NCBI GenBank assembly: GCA_964019055.1
Contig: OZ025207.1
Location: forward strand, 16,767,357 to 16,831,356
Reading direction: 5' to 3'
Source of the DNA: Anthopleura xanthogrammica
Lineage: Eukaryota > Cnidaria > Anthozoa > Actiniaria > Actiniidae
DNA length: 64,000 nucleotides
Shown: in pieces, positions 1-10,187 of the stretch
Layout: each line of letters starts with the position of its first letter
Numbering within the stretch: the first letter of the stretch is position 1
Program-made: the position numbers and the translations under genes
The notes under the pieces: generated by a model
What the model saw: the letters and a program-made list of their open reading frames with translations, nothing else
Told to the model about the DNA's origin: nothing
Database searches by the model: none

Positions 1-776
1 CGTTCCACAACATAGGAGCACATATGGAGAATGCATTGCAACCGTAGCTCTTAGTTCTTAGAACTTAGGTCTTGATAGCCGTAGGTTATCATTAGCATTC
101 GATTGTAGAACTCTGTTTGGTTTATTTAGAGTAAGCAAATCAGCTGTGATCATAATAAATGAAATGTGTATAAATCCGATCTAAAATGTACTTACAACAA
201 ATTTTTGACTCCAACTGTGAGTCTTCATCAGATATGAATATTACATCAGGTTTCGCTGCTTTTAGTGTCCCTTCCTAATGAGGTCAATAAAGGAAAGTAC
301 AGTCTGGGGAATTCCATTCTTTCATTCGTAGTGTTCTTAACTACTACGGAATGAAGAGACTCTAGAAAAAAATTCATCTTTGATAATTCAACTGATTCTT
401 CAATGAAAACAAGGCATGATTTTCTTAATATATTAAGAAAACTATTAAAACTATAAATATTTAATGAAGAATGAAGAAAAACCGTTAAAAGTTTATGTTT
501 TGCGACCAAAATGTGATTGAAAGTAATTATTAGTAATAATATCACGGGTAGAATATGACTGTATAAGATGCATGTACAGGCTCTAATAATAATGGTTCTA
601 ATGATAATGGTTTATTCTCAAATTTTCTAAAAGCTGTTTTATACAAAGAAATATATACTAATAGCAGCTGAAACGTATTTTTGACCATGGAAACTGGTAT
701 ACGAATAAAGGAAAAGTTACATGTAGGGAACTTTGTTTCATCAAAATTTCATTTTTTATTATCAATATATCAATAG
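1..776. other. AT-rich leader, no gene recognised
   Basis: No SRCR sequence or convincing coding region is visible before the first exon at 777. The only structure noticed is the hammerhead-like motif at 187-231. A 99-codon minus-strand open frame at 246-545 has no recognisable domain, and may be the decayed 3' part of a retroelement because it abuts that motif. Confidence 0.5.
187..231 (-). ncRNA. Degenerate hammerhead-ribozyme-like motif
   Basis: On the minus strand CTGATGA (225-231) is followed by a perfect 5-bp stem, GACTC (219-223) with GAGTC (207-211), as expected for stem II. The next core box reads AAAA (203-206) instead of GAAA, so the required G is lost. A GTA triplet follows in the right area. 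It is probably a dead relic at the end of a Penelope-like element, by analogy with the better motif at 21070-21109. Chance is possible. Confidence 0.25.
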
Positions 777-1032
777 AAAGCATTATTATGAAACAATGGG
801 GAACAGTATGTAGTTATTATCCTTATTACTTTGACATGAATGATGCCAAGGTTGCATGTCGTCAACTTGGCTTTACCAAAACCCTAGGACCTTCGTATTG
901 GGGACAAGGGACGGGTAAGATATGGCTGGATGGCATGGGATGTTCAGGCTCAGAGTCCTCACTTGGAAGTTGTTCTCACAATGGATGGGGAAACGTTGAC
1001 TCTGCTTGCAACCGCCACGAATGGGATAATTG
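777..1032 (+). CDS. SRCR domain exon
   Basis: First of the array. After an AG at 775-776 the frame opens in phase 1 and reads through WGTVC, NDAKVACRQLG, GTGKIWLDGMGC, SGSESSLGSCSHNGWG and CNRH. These five cysteines, with a sixth usually near the domain end, fit group A SRCR domains: extracellular disulfide-bonded modules used in ligand binding and pathogen recognition. The exon lacks the Asp-Val-Gly ending of its relatives, having Asp-Asn-Cys after HEW, so its 3' boundary is uncertain and may be damaged. No signal peptide or transmembrane segment is linked to it here. The domain call is firm; the exon limits and expression are inferred. Confidence 0.8.
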
Positions 1033-1814
1033 TCTAAATCGATTTTGGGGATTGTCAGAACACCTCTACGTGTCGTGCTTTTCCTAAAACTTTTCTCATG
1101 TTTTGCCAATCCCCACGTCCTTTATAACTGGACGCAGCACATGCGTGCGTTTTATATTTTTATGCGTCTACAGCTAAGATAATGTGTCAAGTCCTAACAT
1201 ATCTCTCTGTTCCATATCTTACAGCAAGACAGCTCAACAAAGATTATTACTAGTGTAATCTGCCTGATTCGGTCTGGCTTATTTATTTATTGTTAAGTAA
1301 AATTGAGTCTCATCTGCATGTTGTAGCCTCCATGCATTATACTACTTTGGGTTTACTAAGCTACGTAAGGCACTTGAAAAGTGTCTTTATTTGCAAAAAT
1401 ATAACTGCTTAATTGATAAATGATTGCTTTTGCATCTCCTCTCCGACAAACCTAACCCTATTCAAAGGCAAGTATGTATCATGACACAAACCTGATATGT
1501 ATGTCATTATTACGCCGTTTAATTAAACGTTTAGGTTTGAAAAATGAAAATAAAGCAATAATTAAAGTACACTATCATCAAACCCTTTTCTACTAAAAGA
1601 AACTTGTCTTTTGTTGTGGAAACTGAAAAGTATTTGCTTCACAAAGAGTGGACTAAATATTTAACAGTTCAACTGTTTTCACATGAAACTCCACTCAAGA
1701 GGTTACATAAGTGGTACAATTGTGAATTTAATTATTGTGAATTTTTAAGGTGAATTGATCCAGAGTATGCTAAATGTCAGACATTATGCAGTCTGAAACA
1801 AATGCATAATGAAG
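1033..1814. other. Non-coding, intron or spacer
   Basis: AT-rich sequence with no recognisable exon, repeat or transposon terminus. Confidence 0.5.
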
Positions 1815-2071
1815 CACCGGTCACTGGTAAGATTCTTAAGTCCAAGAATAAGCAATGTGGAACAGTGTGTGATACCAGCGACAGCTTAGATGATCTAAAA
1901 ACTGCTAAGGTTGTGTGTCGACAACTTGGTTTTACCAAAACTATTGGTTATTCGCTCCTTGGAAGAGGGACGGGTAAAGTATGGCTGCATGACATGTTTT
2001 GTGCAGGCTCAAAGGCCTCACTTGAAAGCTGTTCTCACAATGGATGGGGAAACGTTTGGTCGCAACACTAG
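1815..2071 (+). pseudogene. SRCR exon, 3'-truncated
   Basis: Belongs to a subfamily, shared with 15683-15956, that begins with the sequence caccggtcactggta right after an AG. The frame reads QCGTVC (the usual Trp is Cys), then DLKTAKVVCRQLG, GTGKVWLHDMFC and CSHNGWGNVW. It then hits a stop exactly where the paralogue encodes Gly-Cys-Asn-Thr-His-Gln. The last domain cysteines are therefore missing. Downstream sequence (about 2072-2130) matches the intron of the paralogue, which points to a small deletion rather than an alternative end. Confidence 0.7.
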
Positions 2072-2429
2072 ATGCTTTACTCCACTGATGAGGAATGCTA
2101 TTTCTACATTGAAGTGTTATATCGTTGATGTGTAATAGCTGGTACCGGTATTCGTGTTTTGTAAAATGTACCATAAAGGTGAATAGAACTATTGTGTCGT
2201 CATGGCAATTGATATGATAAAAATTATGTTTTTAAAAAATGGTACTTTCAGGACAAGGTAATTAACACCGAGTAAATTGTAGATGTGGTACCTGCATTAT
2301 TGACAAGCTGCAAATTGGTTTTGTGTTACCTGCAAGAATAAAACATATGATGATTATGGGTTGACAGGATATATGCATTAACTAGTTGTTGATATTTTGA
2401 ACTTATGCATTCATGTGTTACTGACTTTG
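2072..2429. other. Non-coding spacer
   Basis: Intron-like sequence, partly similar to the flank of the paralogue near 16150. No other feature seen. Confidence 0.45.
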
Positions 2430-2598
2430 ATTGCAATGGTCAATGTGAACAGTGTGTGAATATGGTGGCTACTGGCGTATGAATGACAACTTGGCTTTAC
2501 CAAAACTGTGGCACCTTGGTGGTTTGGACGAGGAACGGGTAAACACAATGGATGGGGAAACGTTGCCTCCAGCTGCAATGGCCACAGATATGATGTCG
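2430..2598 (+). pseudogene. SRCR exon relic with two internal deletions
   Basis: Order is conserved (QC.EQCVNMVATGV-like start, LGFTKT, GRGTGK, NGWGNVASSCNGHRYDVG), but the segment encoding DAKVACRQ is missing and so is the one encoding VWL...CTGSESSLGSC. Reading frame changes across both joins. Three of the expected cysteines are gone. Clearly non-functional as a domain. Confidence 0.7.
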
Positions 2599-3084
2599 GT
2601 GTCTTGTACTTATCATGGAATTATATTGCTGGTTTTGTAAAGTCTATTGGGTTGAAAATAATCTTTGAATTGGTGATTATTGGATCCTTTACTCAGATTA
2701 ATGGAGTTAAATGGAATTCTAGATTTAAGTACCTTATCATTGATGTGTAATGCTACTGAAGGATTGGTCTTTGGTAGTCAGTTTTAAAACATGCACCATA
2801 AAGGGGAATATGATCATTGTGGCGTCAAGGTTGGTTATTCAAATATGATTAACATAAACGTTTTATGATGTTTGGAAGTAAATTGTGAGGCAGTTGTGGT
2901 TTGGGAACTTGCAATAACCTAACAATAATTTGTTAAGGGCCCAATGTTTTCATTGTGGATGAGGAATCATTAACAGTTGGTATACCTGCAAGAATAAAAT
3001 ATATGACGATTATTAATTGGTTGGACGTACGCATTATTTGTTAATATTCTGGACTTTTGTCTTCATGTGTTAACTCCTCTGATT
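2599..3084. other. Non-coding spacer
   Basis: Intron-like AT-rich sequence. A motif ending in tgcaagaataaaa...atgatgattat occurs here and near 2335, showing that this and the previous spacer are duplicates of each other. Confidence 0.45.
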
Positions 3085-3611
3085 TTAATGGCTAGTGGGG
3101 AACAGTGTGTCATTATATTTGTTACTGGCACATGAATGCAGCCAAGGTAGCTACCAGAAAACTTAGTTTTACCAAAAACATAGGTCCTTGTACTATGGAC
3201 GAGGAACGGGTAAAGTATGGCTGCAGAACATGCGATGCACAGGGTCAGAGTCCCAGGTTTCGTACGGGTTTCTTAAAGTTTTGGAAACTGACATGGATTT
3301 TTCCAGGACCTGGAAAGTTTTGGAAGTTGATTTATGGTCTAACGGAAAAGTTATGGATTTTTTCGTAGCTTGTCTGGCTTATATCTTGCAAAGAATTGTT
3401 TGTTGAAATGTATGTTGAAGGTTTCAGATCCATAGATTTGGCTTTTAATTTTGCGCTACGTGTGGTTTTGGCAATTTGAGTCAAAGGGTTTTGGAAAGTT
3501 TTGGAAAAGTTTTGGAATCTTTACTCACCCTGGAGTCCTCACTAGAAAGATGCGCTCACAGTGCATGGGGAAGCGTTCACTCTGGTTGTAACAATCACCA
3601 ATGGGATGTTG
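3085..3611 (+). pseudogene. SRCR exon interrupted by a small mobile element
   Basis: The 5' half (3085-3253) encodes WGTVC, then NAAKVATRKLS (the VAC cysteine is Thr), then GRGTGKVWLQNMRCTGSES. The 3' half resumes at 3533 with SSLERCAHSAWGSVHSGCNNHQWDVG. The 279-bp insert between them is flanked by a duplicated GAGTCC. Even without the insert the second domain cysteine is lost, so the exon may have been decaying before the insertion. Confidence 0.75.
3254..3532 (+). mobile_element. Small non-autonomous element with 6-bp target duplication
   Basis: The insert begins with CAGG and ends with CCTG, and is flanked by perfect GAGTCC copies (3248-3253 and 3533-3538). Intact paralogous exons have a single GAGTCC at this point. 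The interior is rich in repeated ttttggaaagttttgg motifs and has no coding capacity. The short inverted ends suggest a MITE-like derivative of a DNA transposon. The superfamily is not assignable from this alone. Strand is arbitrary. Confidence 0.75.
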
Positions 3612-3877
3612 GTGCCGTATTGTAAATAAATGGGTATGTTATGTTAATATGTCATAAGATAAAGCTGATTAGAAAGCGATTCAGAATTCTTTCCTAATGA
3701 TCATTACATTAGTTTTTAAAGAAAGACAAAGAATAATATCGATTAATGTTGATTAATCATTGGTTAATAGCAGGTTTTGCTTCCTTACATCAAAAACCTA
3801 AAAGCAATGGATCAGCGCTGAAGAATTCTTCTCCATATATTTCAGCATGTCATGTTGATGTAGAAAGAATGTTTCAG

Positions 3878-4147
3878 TCAGGTGCTTAATGATTCGATGG
3901 CACAATAGTCAGTGGGGAACAGTGTGTCACTTGAATGGCTGGTACATGAATGATGCTAAGGCTGCTTGTCATCAGCTTGGTTTTAGCAAAACGATAGGAC
4001 CTTCGTACTATGGACGAGGGACCGGTAAAGTTTGGCTTGACCACATGGGATGTACAGGCTCAGAGTCCACACTTGGAAGCTGTTCTCACAATGGATGGGG
4101 AAGCGTCATTTCTTACTACTGCAATGGTCACACAAGGGATGCTTGGG
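3878..4147 (+). CDS. SRCR domain exon
   Basis: Phase-1 start after AG at 3876-3877. The frame is open through WGTVC, NDAKAACHQLGFSKT, GRGTGKVWLDHMGC, TGSESTLGSCSHNGWG and YYCNGH. It ends TRDAWVV rather than the usual TYDVGVV, so the 3' end has diverged. His replaces the usual Arg in CHQLG. The downstream intron (4150-4400) is similar to sequence after the relic at 28530, indicating that exon and intron duplicated together. Confidence 0.8.
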
Positions 4148-4611
4148 TTGTGAAAGAAAAATATAAGGAAGCAATCATAATTGCATAAACATCAAAGATT
4201 TAACAACTATTACGTTATAATACTCAAGTAATAAAGCCTAATATTGAAAATTGGGCGAAAGCATACTTAACAAATAGTCAAGGCTTAAAAGTGGTAAATT
4301 AAGTTCTGGATAAACCAGTTTAAATTAAGCATGGGATGTTGGCGTGCAACTGCCACAAGTGTGATGCTTGTGAGGTACTTTGCATCGAGAAATGCATTAA
4401 GGTAAATAGGAATGTAAATGTAATTTATTTCAAGTCTCACTAGCTAGAGGTACATGAATAAAGCACTTGACGCCAGATCCAATTGCTACTTGGAAGGAAA
4501 ACGCATTTACGTCAGTAACTCATATACCCTTCTTTAAGATCTTGTTAGTAATATACATAATTGATAACATGGGCAGTTGGATACATATGAGAGAGACCAA
4601 AGTTGCTTGTT
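4148..4611. other. Intron, duplicated elsewhere
   Basis: Stretches such as aaacatcaaagat and aagttctggat-aaccagttt recur in order at 28598-28790. At 4570-4612 a short piece resembling an SRCR segment (MRETKVAC) is visible. Nothing else recognised. Confidence 0.5.
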
Positions 4612-4846
4612 TATATAATTCTTGGCGAACAGTTTGTTCTTATAATGCCTGGGGTGTGAATGATGTGAAAGTTGACGGAACTTGGTTTTTCCAAAACGGT
4701 AGGAACTTTATATCGTAGACGAGGCAAGGGTAAAGTATGGCTAAACGTCTTTATGTGTACAGATTCGGAGTTTTCTTTTGGAAGATGTCCTCAAAAAAGA
4801 TAGGGAAATGTTTACTCAGAATGCAATACTCACCAATATGATGCTG
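4612..4846 (+). pseudogene. SRCR exon relic, frameshifted
   Basis: Recognisable pieces in order: WRTVCSYNAW, NDVKV, a skipped CRQ segment, then TWFFQNG in one frame and RRGKGKVWLNVF / SDSEFSFGRCPQ in another, ending NTHQYDAG. Loss of the VACRQLG segment and frame changes make it non-functional. It immediately precedes the DNA element at 4882. Confidence 0.65.
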
Positions 4847-4881
4847 GTATCACGTTGCATTATCACTATATATGTTAATAG

Positions 4882-5678
4882 CAGAGGAGGATCCAGGGTT
4901 ATCCCATGATGCATTGCATTTCATAGTATATTATCATTTCTTTCGTGACGTCATCACTTTGTTTGAGCAGGCTCTGAGTGAAGATCAACATGGCGGAGTT
5001 TAGTTCAGTTGCTGAATACTCGTCATCTTTCCCAGAATTTTTCCTTATTTTACGTTCACTGTGTATCGAAAGACAATTTTTATGTTTCTATTCCCGCCTT
5101 GGAAGGAGTTGAAGTTGTTTTAAGACTGATTCATGTCAGTTATCTGGATAAATTTGAGAGAAAGAGACAAGTGACAACTGTTCGATGGACTCGTTGTTCA
5201 ACAAAGTGCGTATCCCAGCGCTTATTTTCCTTATTTCAGTACCTATTATATGGATAAGTTGTAGATTTATTACTTTTCTTCTCGTTTGTGTAAAATATAC
5301 TGTGATTTGACTCAACGTCCGTTTATTATTTATACATTTCCAATGTTCAGTTCTTCGTGAAGTGTCAAAAATGGCTATTTTCAGAGGTCCTAAACTCATC
5401 TAAAACCTGGAGTACTTTGGAGTACTTTCATATACGAGTATGAATTAACCCTTAAGCTAAGATATGATGATATTAAAACGAAAAATACTCGTATATAAAC
5501 ATAAGTAGGATTGTTAAAAAACAACACACGTTAACCCTACTTTCATTGTTCATGGTTTTGTTGGTTAATCATGGCTTTAAAAACGGCTTTGTATTCGCTT
5601 TTTCAACGCCGAGATGGTTCAATGTTTACAATTGGTAAGTGCAATGCATCATGGGATAACCCTGGACCCTCCTCTGTA
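4882..5678 (+). mobile_element. DNA element with 37-bp terminal inverted repeats
   Basis: The ends are inverted repeats of about 37 bp with one mismatch, starting CAGAGGAGG on the left and ending CCTCCTCTG on the right. TTAATAG precedes the left end (4875-4881) and recurs at 5679-5685, two bases beyond the right terminal repeat, so the target duplication is probably 7 bp. The interior has two ATG frames in good context (near 4990 and 5572); the second runs to a GGTAAGT at about 5634-5640 that looks like a splice donor. No transposase is visible. It is non-autonomous or carries captured host sequence. Strand is arbitrary. Confidence 0.75.
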
Positions 5679-5967
5679 TTAATAGTGCCATTGCTAAGAG
5701 TTTCCAGATAGTTGGATATATTACAAAGATCACTGACAAACCGTGTGTCAACATGGTTCCTAATACTTTGATATTAGAGAGGCAAATATCTCATGCGGGC
5801 ATTCTTTTTAAAATGAAATTCTGATTTACCAAGTGATTTGTCTCAAGACAATAATCTCTTTTGAAATATCTCTTAACAACAGCACCTAGGCTTATATAGT
5901 AAAAGGGATAAATTAAATTTTTTCCCAAACCAGACTCATCATTGTATTAACCAAATTTATGATAAGA

Positions 5968-6050
5968 CAATTATTGTTCAAGTATACCACAATAGTCAGT
6001 GGGGAACAGTCTGCCAATATTATTATGGTAACTGGGATATCAATGATGCG
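5968..6050 (+). pseudogene. SRCR exon 5' fragment
   Basis: Encodes IVQVYHNSQWGTVCQYYYGNW-type sequence up to NDA, then abuts the next SRCR exon with no intron between them. It looks like the left end of an exon fused to the body of another by deletion or unequal exchange. The two are in different reading frames. Confidence 0.65.
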
Positions 6051-6054
6051 ACCA

Positions 6055-6292
6055 GACAATCCGTGGGGAACAGTTTGTTCTTATAATGGCTGGGATATGA
6101 ATGATGTAAAAGTCGCATGTCGTCAACTTGGTTTTTCCAAAACGGTAGGAACTTGGTATCATGGACGTGGTACGGGTAAAGTATGGCTAAATAACATGCA
6201 ATGCACAGGCTCAGAAGCCTCACTTGGAATCTGTTCTCACAATGGATGGGGAAACGTTTACTCTAGATGTAATGGTCACACATATGATATTG
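6055..6292 (+). CDS. SRCR domain exon
   Basis: Open through PWGTVC, NDVKVACRQLGFSKTVG, GRGTGKVWLNNMQC, TGSEASLGICSHNGWG and SRCNGHTYDIG. Ile replaces Ser before the fourth cysteine. The 5' end was replaced by the fragment at 5968-6050, so no clear acceptor belongs to it. Only about 56 bp separate it from the next SRCR exon. The paralogous pair at 16240-16808 has the same close spacing. Confidence 0.75.
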
Positions 6293-6348
6293 GTGTCGTG
6301 TGTTGCGTATTACTTGTATCACTGCCAAATGTATTTATGGTGATAAAG

Positions 6349-6599
6349 TTAAAAGTCTATTTGAATTACGCTATGATTGTCAATGGGGAACAGTATGTCA
6401 TGATAGCTGGAATATGCCGGATGCCAAGGTTGCATGCCAACAACTTGGTTTTACCAAAACTGCAGGATATTGGTTCTATGGACGAGGGACGGGTAAAGTA
6501 TGGCTGAACGGTATGAGGTGTTCAGGCTCAGAAGCATTACTCGGAAGCTGTTCTCACTGGGGATGGGGAGATTCGCCTCACATATTCATTGAACACTAA
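6349..6599 (+). CDS. SRCR domain exon, alternative or truncated end
   Basis: Starts in phase 1 after AG at 6347-6348 and encodes the first strand of the domain (FELRY) before QWGTVC, PDAKVACQQLG, GRGTGKVWLNGMRC and SGSEALLGSCSHWGWG. It then ends with DSPHIFIEH and a stop, lacking the usual Cys-Asn-x-His-Thr-Tyr-Asp part. The same ending (DSPHIFIEN) occurs in the paralogue at 16557-16808, so it predates the duplication and could be a true terminal exon or an old truncation. Confidence 0.7.
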
Positions 6600-6734
6600 A
6601 GATGTTTGGAGACCAATAAAATATTTAAATGAGGAATTGAGCATGAAGTCTTTAAAAAGTCTTTACTTATTATCGCATATCTTTACACCTTAAATGACAC
6701 ACATGTTGCTACATACTTTTCCGAGGAAATCGCA

Positions 6735-6840
6735 GCCTGTGATCGCACCTTTTACTTAAATGATCTAAATACTGCTAAGGTTGAAAAAAGTTGGATATTA
6801 GTATCTGACATTCTGTACACACAATGGATGGGGAATCAGT
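6735..6840 (+). pseudogene. SRCR relic
   Basis: Scattered similarity (LNDLNTAKVEKSWI and TQWMGNQWWH-like translations) to an SRCR exon of the DLNTAKV subfamily. A close copy lies at 16970-17075. No cysteine framework survives. Confidence 0.5.
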
Positions 6841-6994
6841 GGTGGCATATGTGATTCCGAAGAATCTAAAAATCTATGGTATTCTATTTTCGTTCTATTT
6901 ATTGTACTAGGTGTGATGCAATTGTATCTTTATGAAAACATTATACAACTGCTTGCTACGTAGGCTTTCCCCATCCGATGTTGGTTTGGCTATT

Positions 6995-7263
6995 TATTTT
7001 AAAATTCCGTATTGTGGTCAAAGGTCAATGGGGAACAGTGTGTCACGGTTCTAGTTATGTTTTTGACATGCCGGATGCCAAGGTCGCATGCCGTCAACTT
7101 GGTTTTACCAAAACTGTAGGTTTTTGGTGGTATGGACAAGGTACGGGTAAATTATGGCTAGACAACATGCAATGCACAGGCTCAGAGTCCTCACTTGGAA
7201 GCTGTACTCACAGTGGATGGGGAAATGTTTACTCGGGCTGCAATAGTCACACATATGATGTTG
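6995..7263 (+). CDS. SRCR domain exon
   Basis: The frame is open from upstream through QWGTVC, MPDAKVACRQLG, GFWWYGQGTGKLWLDNMQC, TGSESSLGSCTHSGWG and SGCNSHTYDVG. The five framework cysteines are present. It is nearly identical to the exon at 18854-19086, which was split from its own 5' end by a LINE. The exact acceptor is unclear; about 6995 is the first position similar to related exons. Confidence 0.8.
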
Positions 7264-8032
7264 GTGTTGTGTTGTGGATTAATTAATGCATTAGTCAAAA
7301 TTGCATTTAGATATAGTAGTTCGTTTTATGTTAATATCACAAGGCTTACCAAAATAGTAATTTGTGAACAGTATGTGTGTTTATGATAATTAGTACTCGA
7401 ATTAAATGAATAATACTAGCAAATGTCATGCGAATTAAAGACAACGTTAGGTTTCATGGTTGCAGGCAAGATAGCATGTGGACAATTTGTTTTATTAAGT
7501 CTAAGATTTTGGAACGCCATGTCTTTATCAGCATCAGAGGTCTTACTTGAAAGCTGCTGTCATTGGGCATAGGGAATTACGCCCTATAGCCCTTTAAAGA
7601 TAGATAATATGCAATACTTGAATAATATAGATTGGTACCAAAAAAGGCAAGATGTTTTATCGCAATAAATAACAATTTATTTTGTGGTTTATAAGTATGA
7701 AACTAAAATTAGTTTTAACAGATGCTTTGAAATGCTCTGTGTCTTTAACATGGTTCTAATCGTTGCGACAATCTTTCTTATCTGCAGAAAAGTTTTGTTT
7801 TCGGAATAGTCATACATTCTTGGAACCTATTGAACCAACCAACAGCATTTCAACAAGCTCATTCTAGGCTTTCTACCTATTAACAGAATAATTAACTTGG
7901 AAACTGTTCTTACAATGGATGGAGAAACGTTTACTCTAGCTGAAATGGTCACATATATGTTGATGTCATGTTACTTGCATCATGGCTGCATGCATTAACG
8001 GTGATATGGCTTTAAATGGGACAGATAACTAG
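7264..8032. other. Spacer with two small SRCR relics
   Basis: Short SRCR-like pieces occur at about 7535-7575 (SEVLLESCCHWA) and 7895-7985 (GNCSYNGWRNVYSS, then HIYVDV). The rest is AT-rich. Parts of 7270-7680 resemble 9265-9670, marking a duplicated block. Confidence 0.5.
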
Positions 8033-8215
8033 TTAAAAGTCTATTGGAATTTCGGTATCATGGTAAATGGGGAACAGTATACCATGATAGCTGGAATATG
8101 CCAGATGCCAATGCTGCATATCCACAACTTGGCTTTACCAGAACTGGCGAAATGCAAGAGAGACAGGTTAGGTATAGCTGAACGGCATGAGTTGTTCCGG
8201 CTCAGAAGTCTGGTA
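8033..8215 (+). pseudogene. SRCR exon relic
   Basis: Begins like the exons at 6349 and 16557 (phase-1 AG, then SLLEFRYHGKWGTVYHDSW). The first cysteine is Tyr, VAC is AAY, GFTRTG is followed by a deletion, and the frame is lost before CSGSEV. It ends abruptly and runs into the next exon's intron end. Confidence 0.65.
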
Positions 8216-8235
8216 TTGATGCTGGAATTGTGTAT

Positions 8236-8500
8236 TTGTTTTAAAATTGAGTATTATGGTCAATGGGGAACTGTGTGTTTTGCTGGTACTTCCAGAAACT
8301 TTGATATGAGAGATGCCAAGGTCGCATGCCGTCAACTTGGTTTTACCAAAACTGTAGGATATTGGCTCTATGGACGAGGGACGGGTAAAGTATGGCTATA
8401 CAACATGCAGTGTTCAGGTTCAGAGTCCTCACTTGGAAGCTGTTCTCACAATGGATGGGGAAATGTTTACTCTGACTGCAACAGTCACATATATGATGCT
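8236..8500 (+). CDS. SRCR domain exon
   Basis: Open through YYGQWGTVC, MRDAKVACRQLG, GYWLYGRGTGKVWLYNMQC, SGSESSLGSCSHNGWG and SDCNSHIYDAG, with five framework cysteines. The region between the first two cysteines (FAGTSRNFD) is longer than in most neighbours and typical of the MRDAKVAC subgroup (compare 9003, 56936, 58286 and 63416). The open frame continues upstream without a stop, so the exact acceptor cannot be fixed. Confidence 0.8.
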
Positions 8501-8798
8501 GGTGTACCACTGTGTGTATTTTAACACTGTATGAAGAAATACAAAAAAAATAATATAAGGTTTATTGTGATCCTTCTAAGGATTATATTCTCTGTTTTGT
8601 TTAACGATTGAATTGTAATTGTAATTGTAAATGTAATTTCAAGGTCTTTTTTCATTGTCAATGACTCACCAAATAACTTTGAAGATTTGCTATTTCGTTG
8701 TGATGTTATAAATTTTTAGGGAGCCCATTTGCAGCAAATCTAAGAACAACTTACAGTTAACTCTAGTGTTGAAGAGTACACTCCAATAAATAAGGTCA

Positions 8799-8985
8799 TG
8801 GAGAACAGGCTGTGATGACACCTATAGCTCAAACAATATAAATTTGCATGTCAGTAACTTGTTCTCACTAAAACAGTTTGAAATTAGTATCGTGAACAAA
8901 AGACAGGTTGAATATGGCTGTCCGATTTGCTGTGCTCACAATGGACGGGGAATCAGCGCTCACACTTATGATGCTTGTATCGTGT
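8799..8985 (+). pseudogene. SRCR exon relic
   Basis: Weak similarity through the whole exon: MENRL*-type start in place of WGTVC, NNINLHVSNLFSLKQ, then NMAVRFAVLTMDGESALTLMML. Several frames are needed and most cysteines are lost. A similarly decayed copy lies at 31292-31500. The 8501-8798 stretch before it holds nothing recognisable. Confidence 0.5.
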
Positions 8986-9002
8986 ATTAATTTTAAAATC
9001 GA

Positions 9003-9262
9003 GTTTTATGGTATTTTGGTCAATGGGGAACAGTGTGTACTTCTTGGGGTTCCTATAACTTTGATATGAGAGATGCAAAGGTCGCATGCCGTCAACTTGG
9101 ATTTACAAAAACTGTAGGTTTTTGGTGGTTTGGACAAGGGACGGGTAAAGTATGGCTATACAACATGCAATGTACAGGATCAGAGACCACACTTGGGAGC
9201 TGTACTCACAGTACATGGGGAAACGTTTACTCTGGCTGAAAAAGGTCACACATATGATGTTG
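9003..9262 (+). pseudogene. SRCR exon with late nonsense and frameshift
   Basis: Intact through QWGTVC, MRDAKVACRQLG, GFWWFGQGTGKVWLYNMQC and LGSCTHSTWGNVYSG. The codon for the fifth cysteine is then a stop (ggctga against ggctgc in relatives), and an extra base follows before the conserved His-Thr-Tyr-Asp codons. These are the only lesions, so decay is recent or a sequencing error is possible. Confidence 0.7.
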
Positions 9263-10187
9263 GTGTTGTGTTGTGCATTAATTGAATCATTAGTCAATAT
9301 TACCGTTTTAGTAGCTAATTATTGTTTAAATTTCAATATTTACCTATTTTATATTTACCAAGTCGTTCCTCGAATGAAATTCATAATACTTCGAGATGTG
9401 GGAATTAAAGATAACATTCGATTTCATGGTTGCATGCAAGATAGCATGTAGAAAACTACTTTTACTAAAACTCTAAGATTTTGGTACCCAATGCCTTGTG
9501 TAGGCCTAACCTGGAAGCTACTCTCACTTGCCATAGGAAATATTCCTTATAGCCAATTAAAATTGGAGAGGAATGAAATGCCATAATTCAATAATATAGA
9601 ATAATACCAACAAATGCCAAGGGAATAAAAGGCAAGGCAAGGCTATGTTGGGTTATAACAATATGTGACGGTTTGTTTTGTGGTTTATAAGGCTGAACTG
9701 AAATGACATTTTCGCAGATGCATTCAAATGCTCTTAGTGTGTCTTTTGCATGATTCGTATCGCAGTGACAGACGTTATTGGGATCTATTTGATCAACGAA
9801 CATTATCTAAACAACCTGATGATAGGCGACCCATGCATTAGTGTAATGCCCCCTAACTGTTAATTATGTTGTACTTCAGCAACTTATCATGTACCTAAGT
9901 TTAAGCTATTAATTTTGTCTTAAACACCTTGGCAGTTAGTAAAATAACGTTTTATGTATTTCTCTCACATGTTAAATATAATTAATAAGTACTGCATGGC
10001 CTTAGCTCTGTTTACTGGGCAATAAATCACACATGTTTGGCATTCAATGGCTATGGGCACATCCCATAGCCTGTTTATTCAATTCAAATATCAAAATTCA
10101 AATTATATACAATTCTAAAATTACGCCCAAGTAAAGGTGTGGGCATACAAAACGCACCAAGAGGAAGGCAAGGGGAGGAGGAGGGAA
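9263..10187. other. Non-coding spacer
   Basis: The first 400 bp resemble 7264-7680 (shared duplication), including a weak SRCR-like piece near 9500-9545. After about 9660 nothing recognisable is seen. A purine-rich tract lies at 10155-10190. Confidence 0.5.

Noticed and set aside
873..1109. Minus-strand frames opposite SRCR exons (also 6023-6223, 9103-9297, 13425-13667, 20441-20776 and others)
   Set aside because: They recur because the SRCR exons are paralogous. Each is an antisense translation with no family resemblance.
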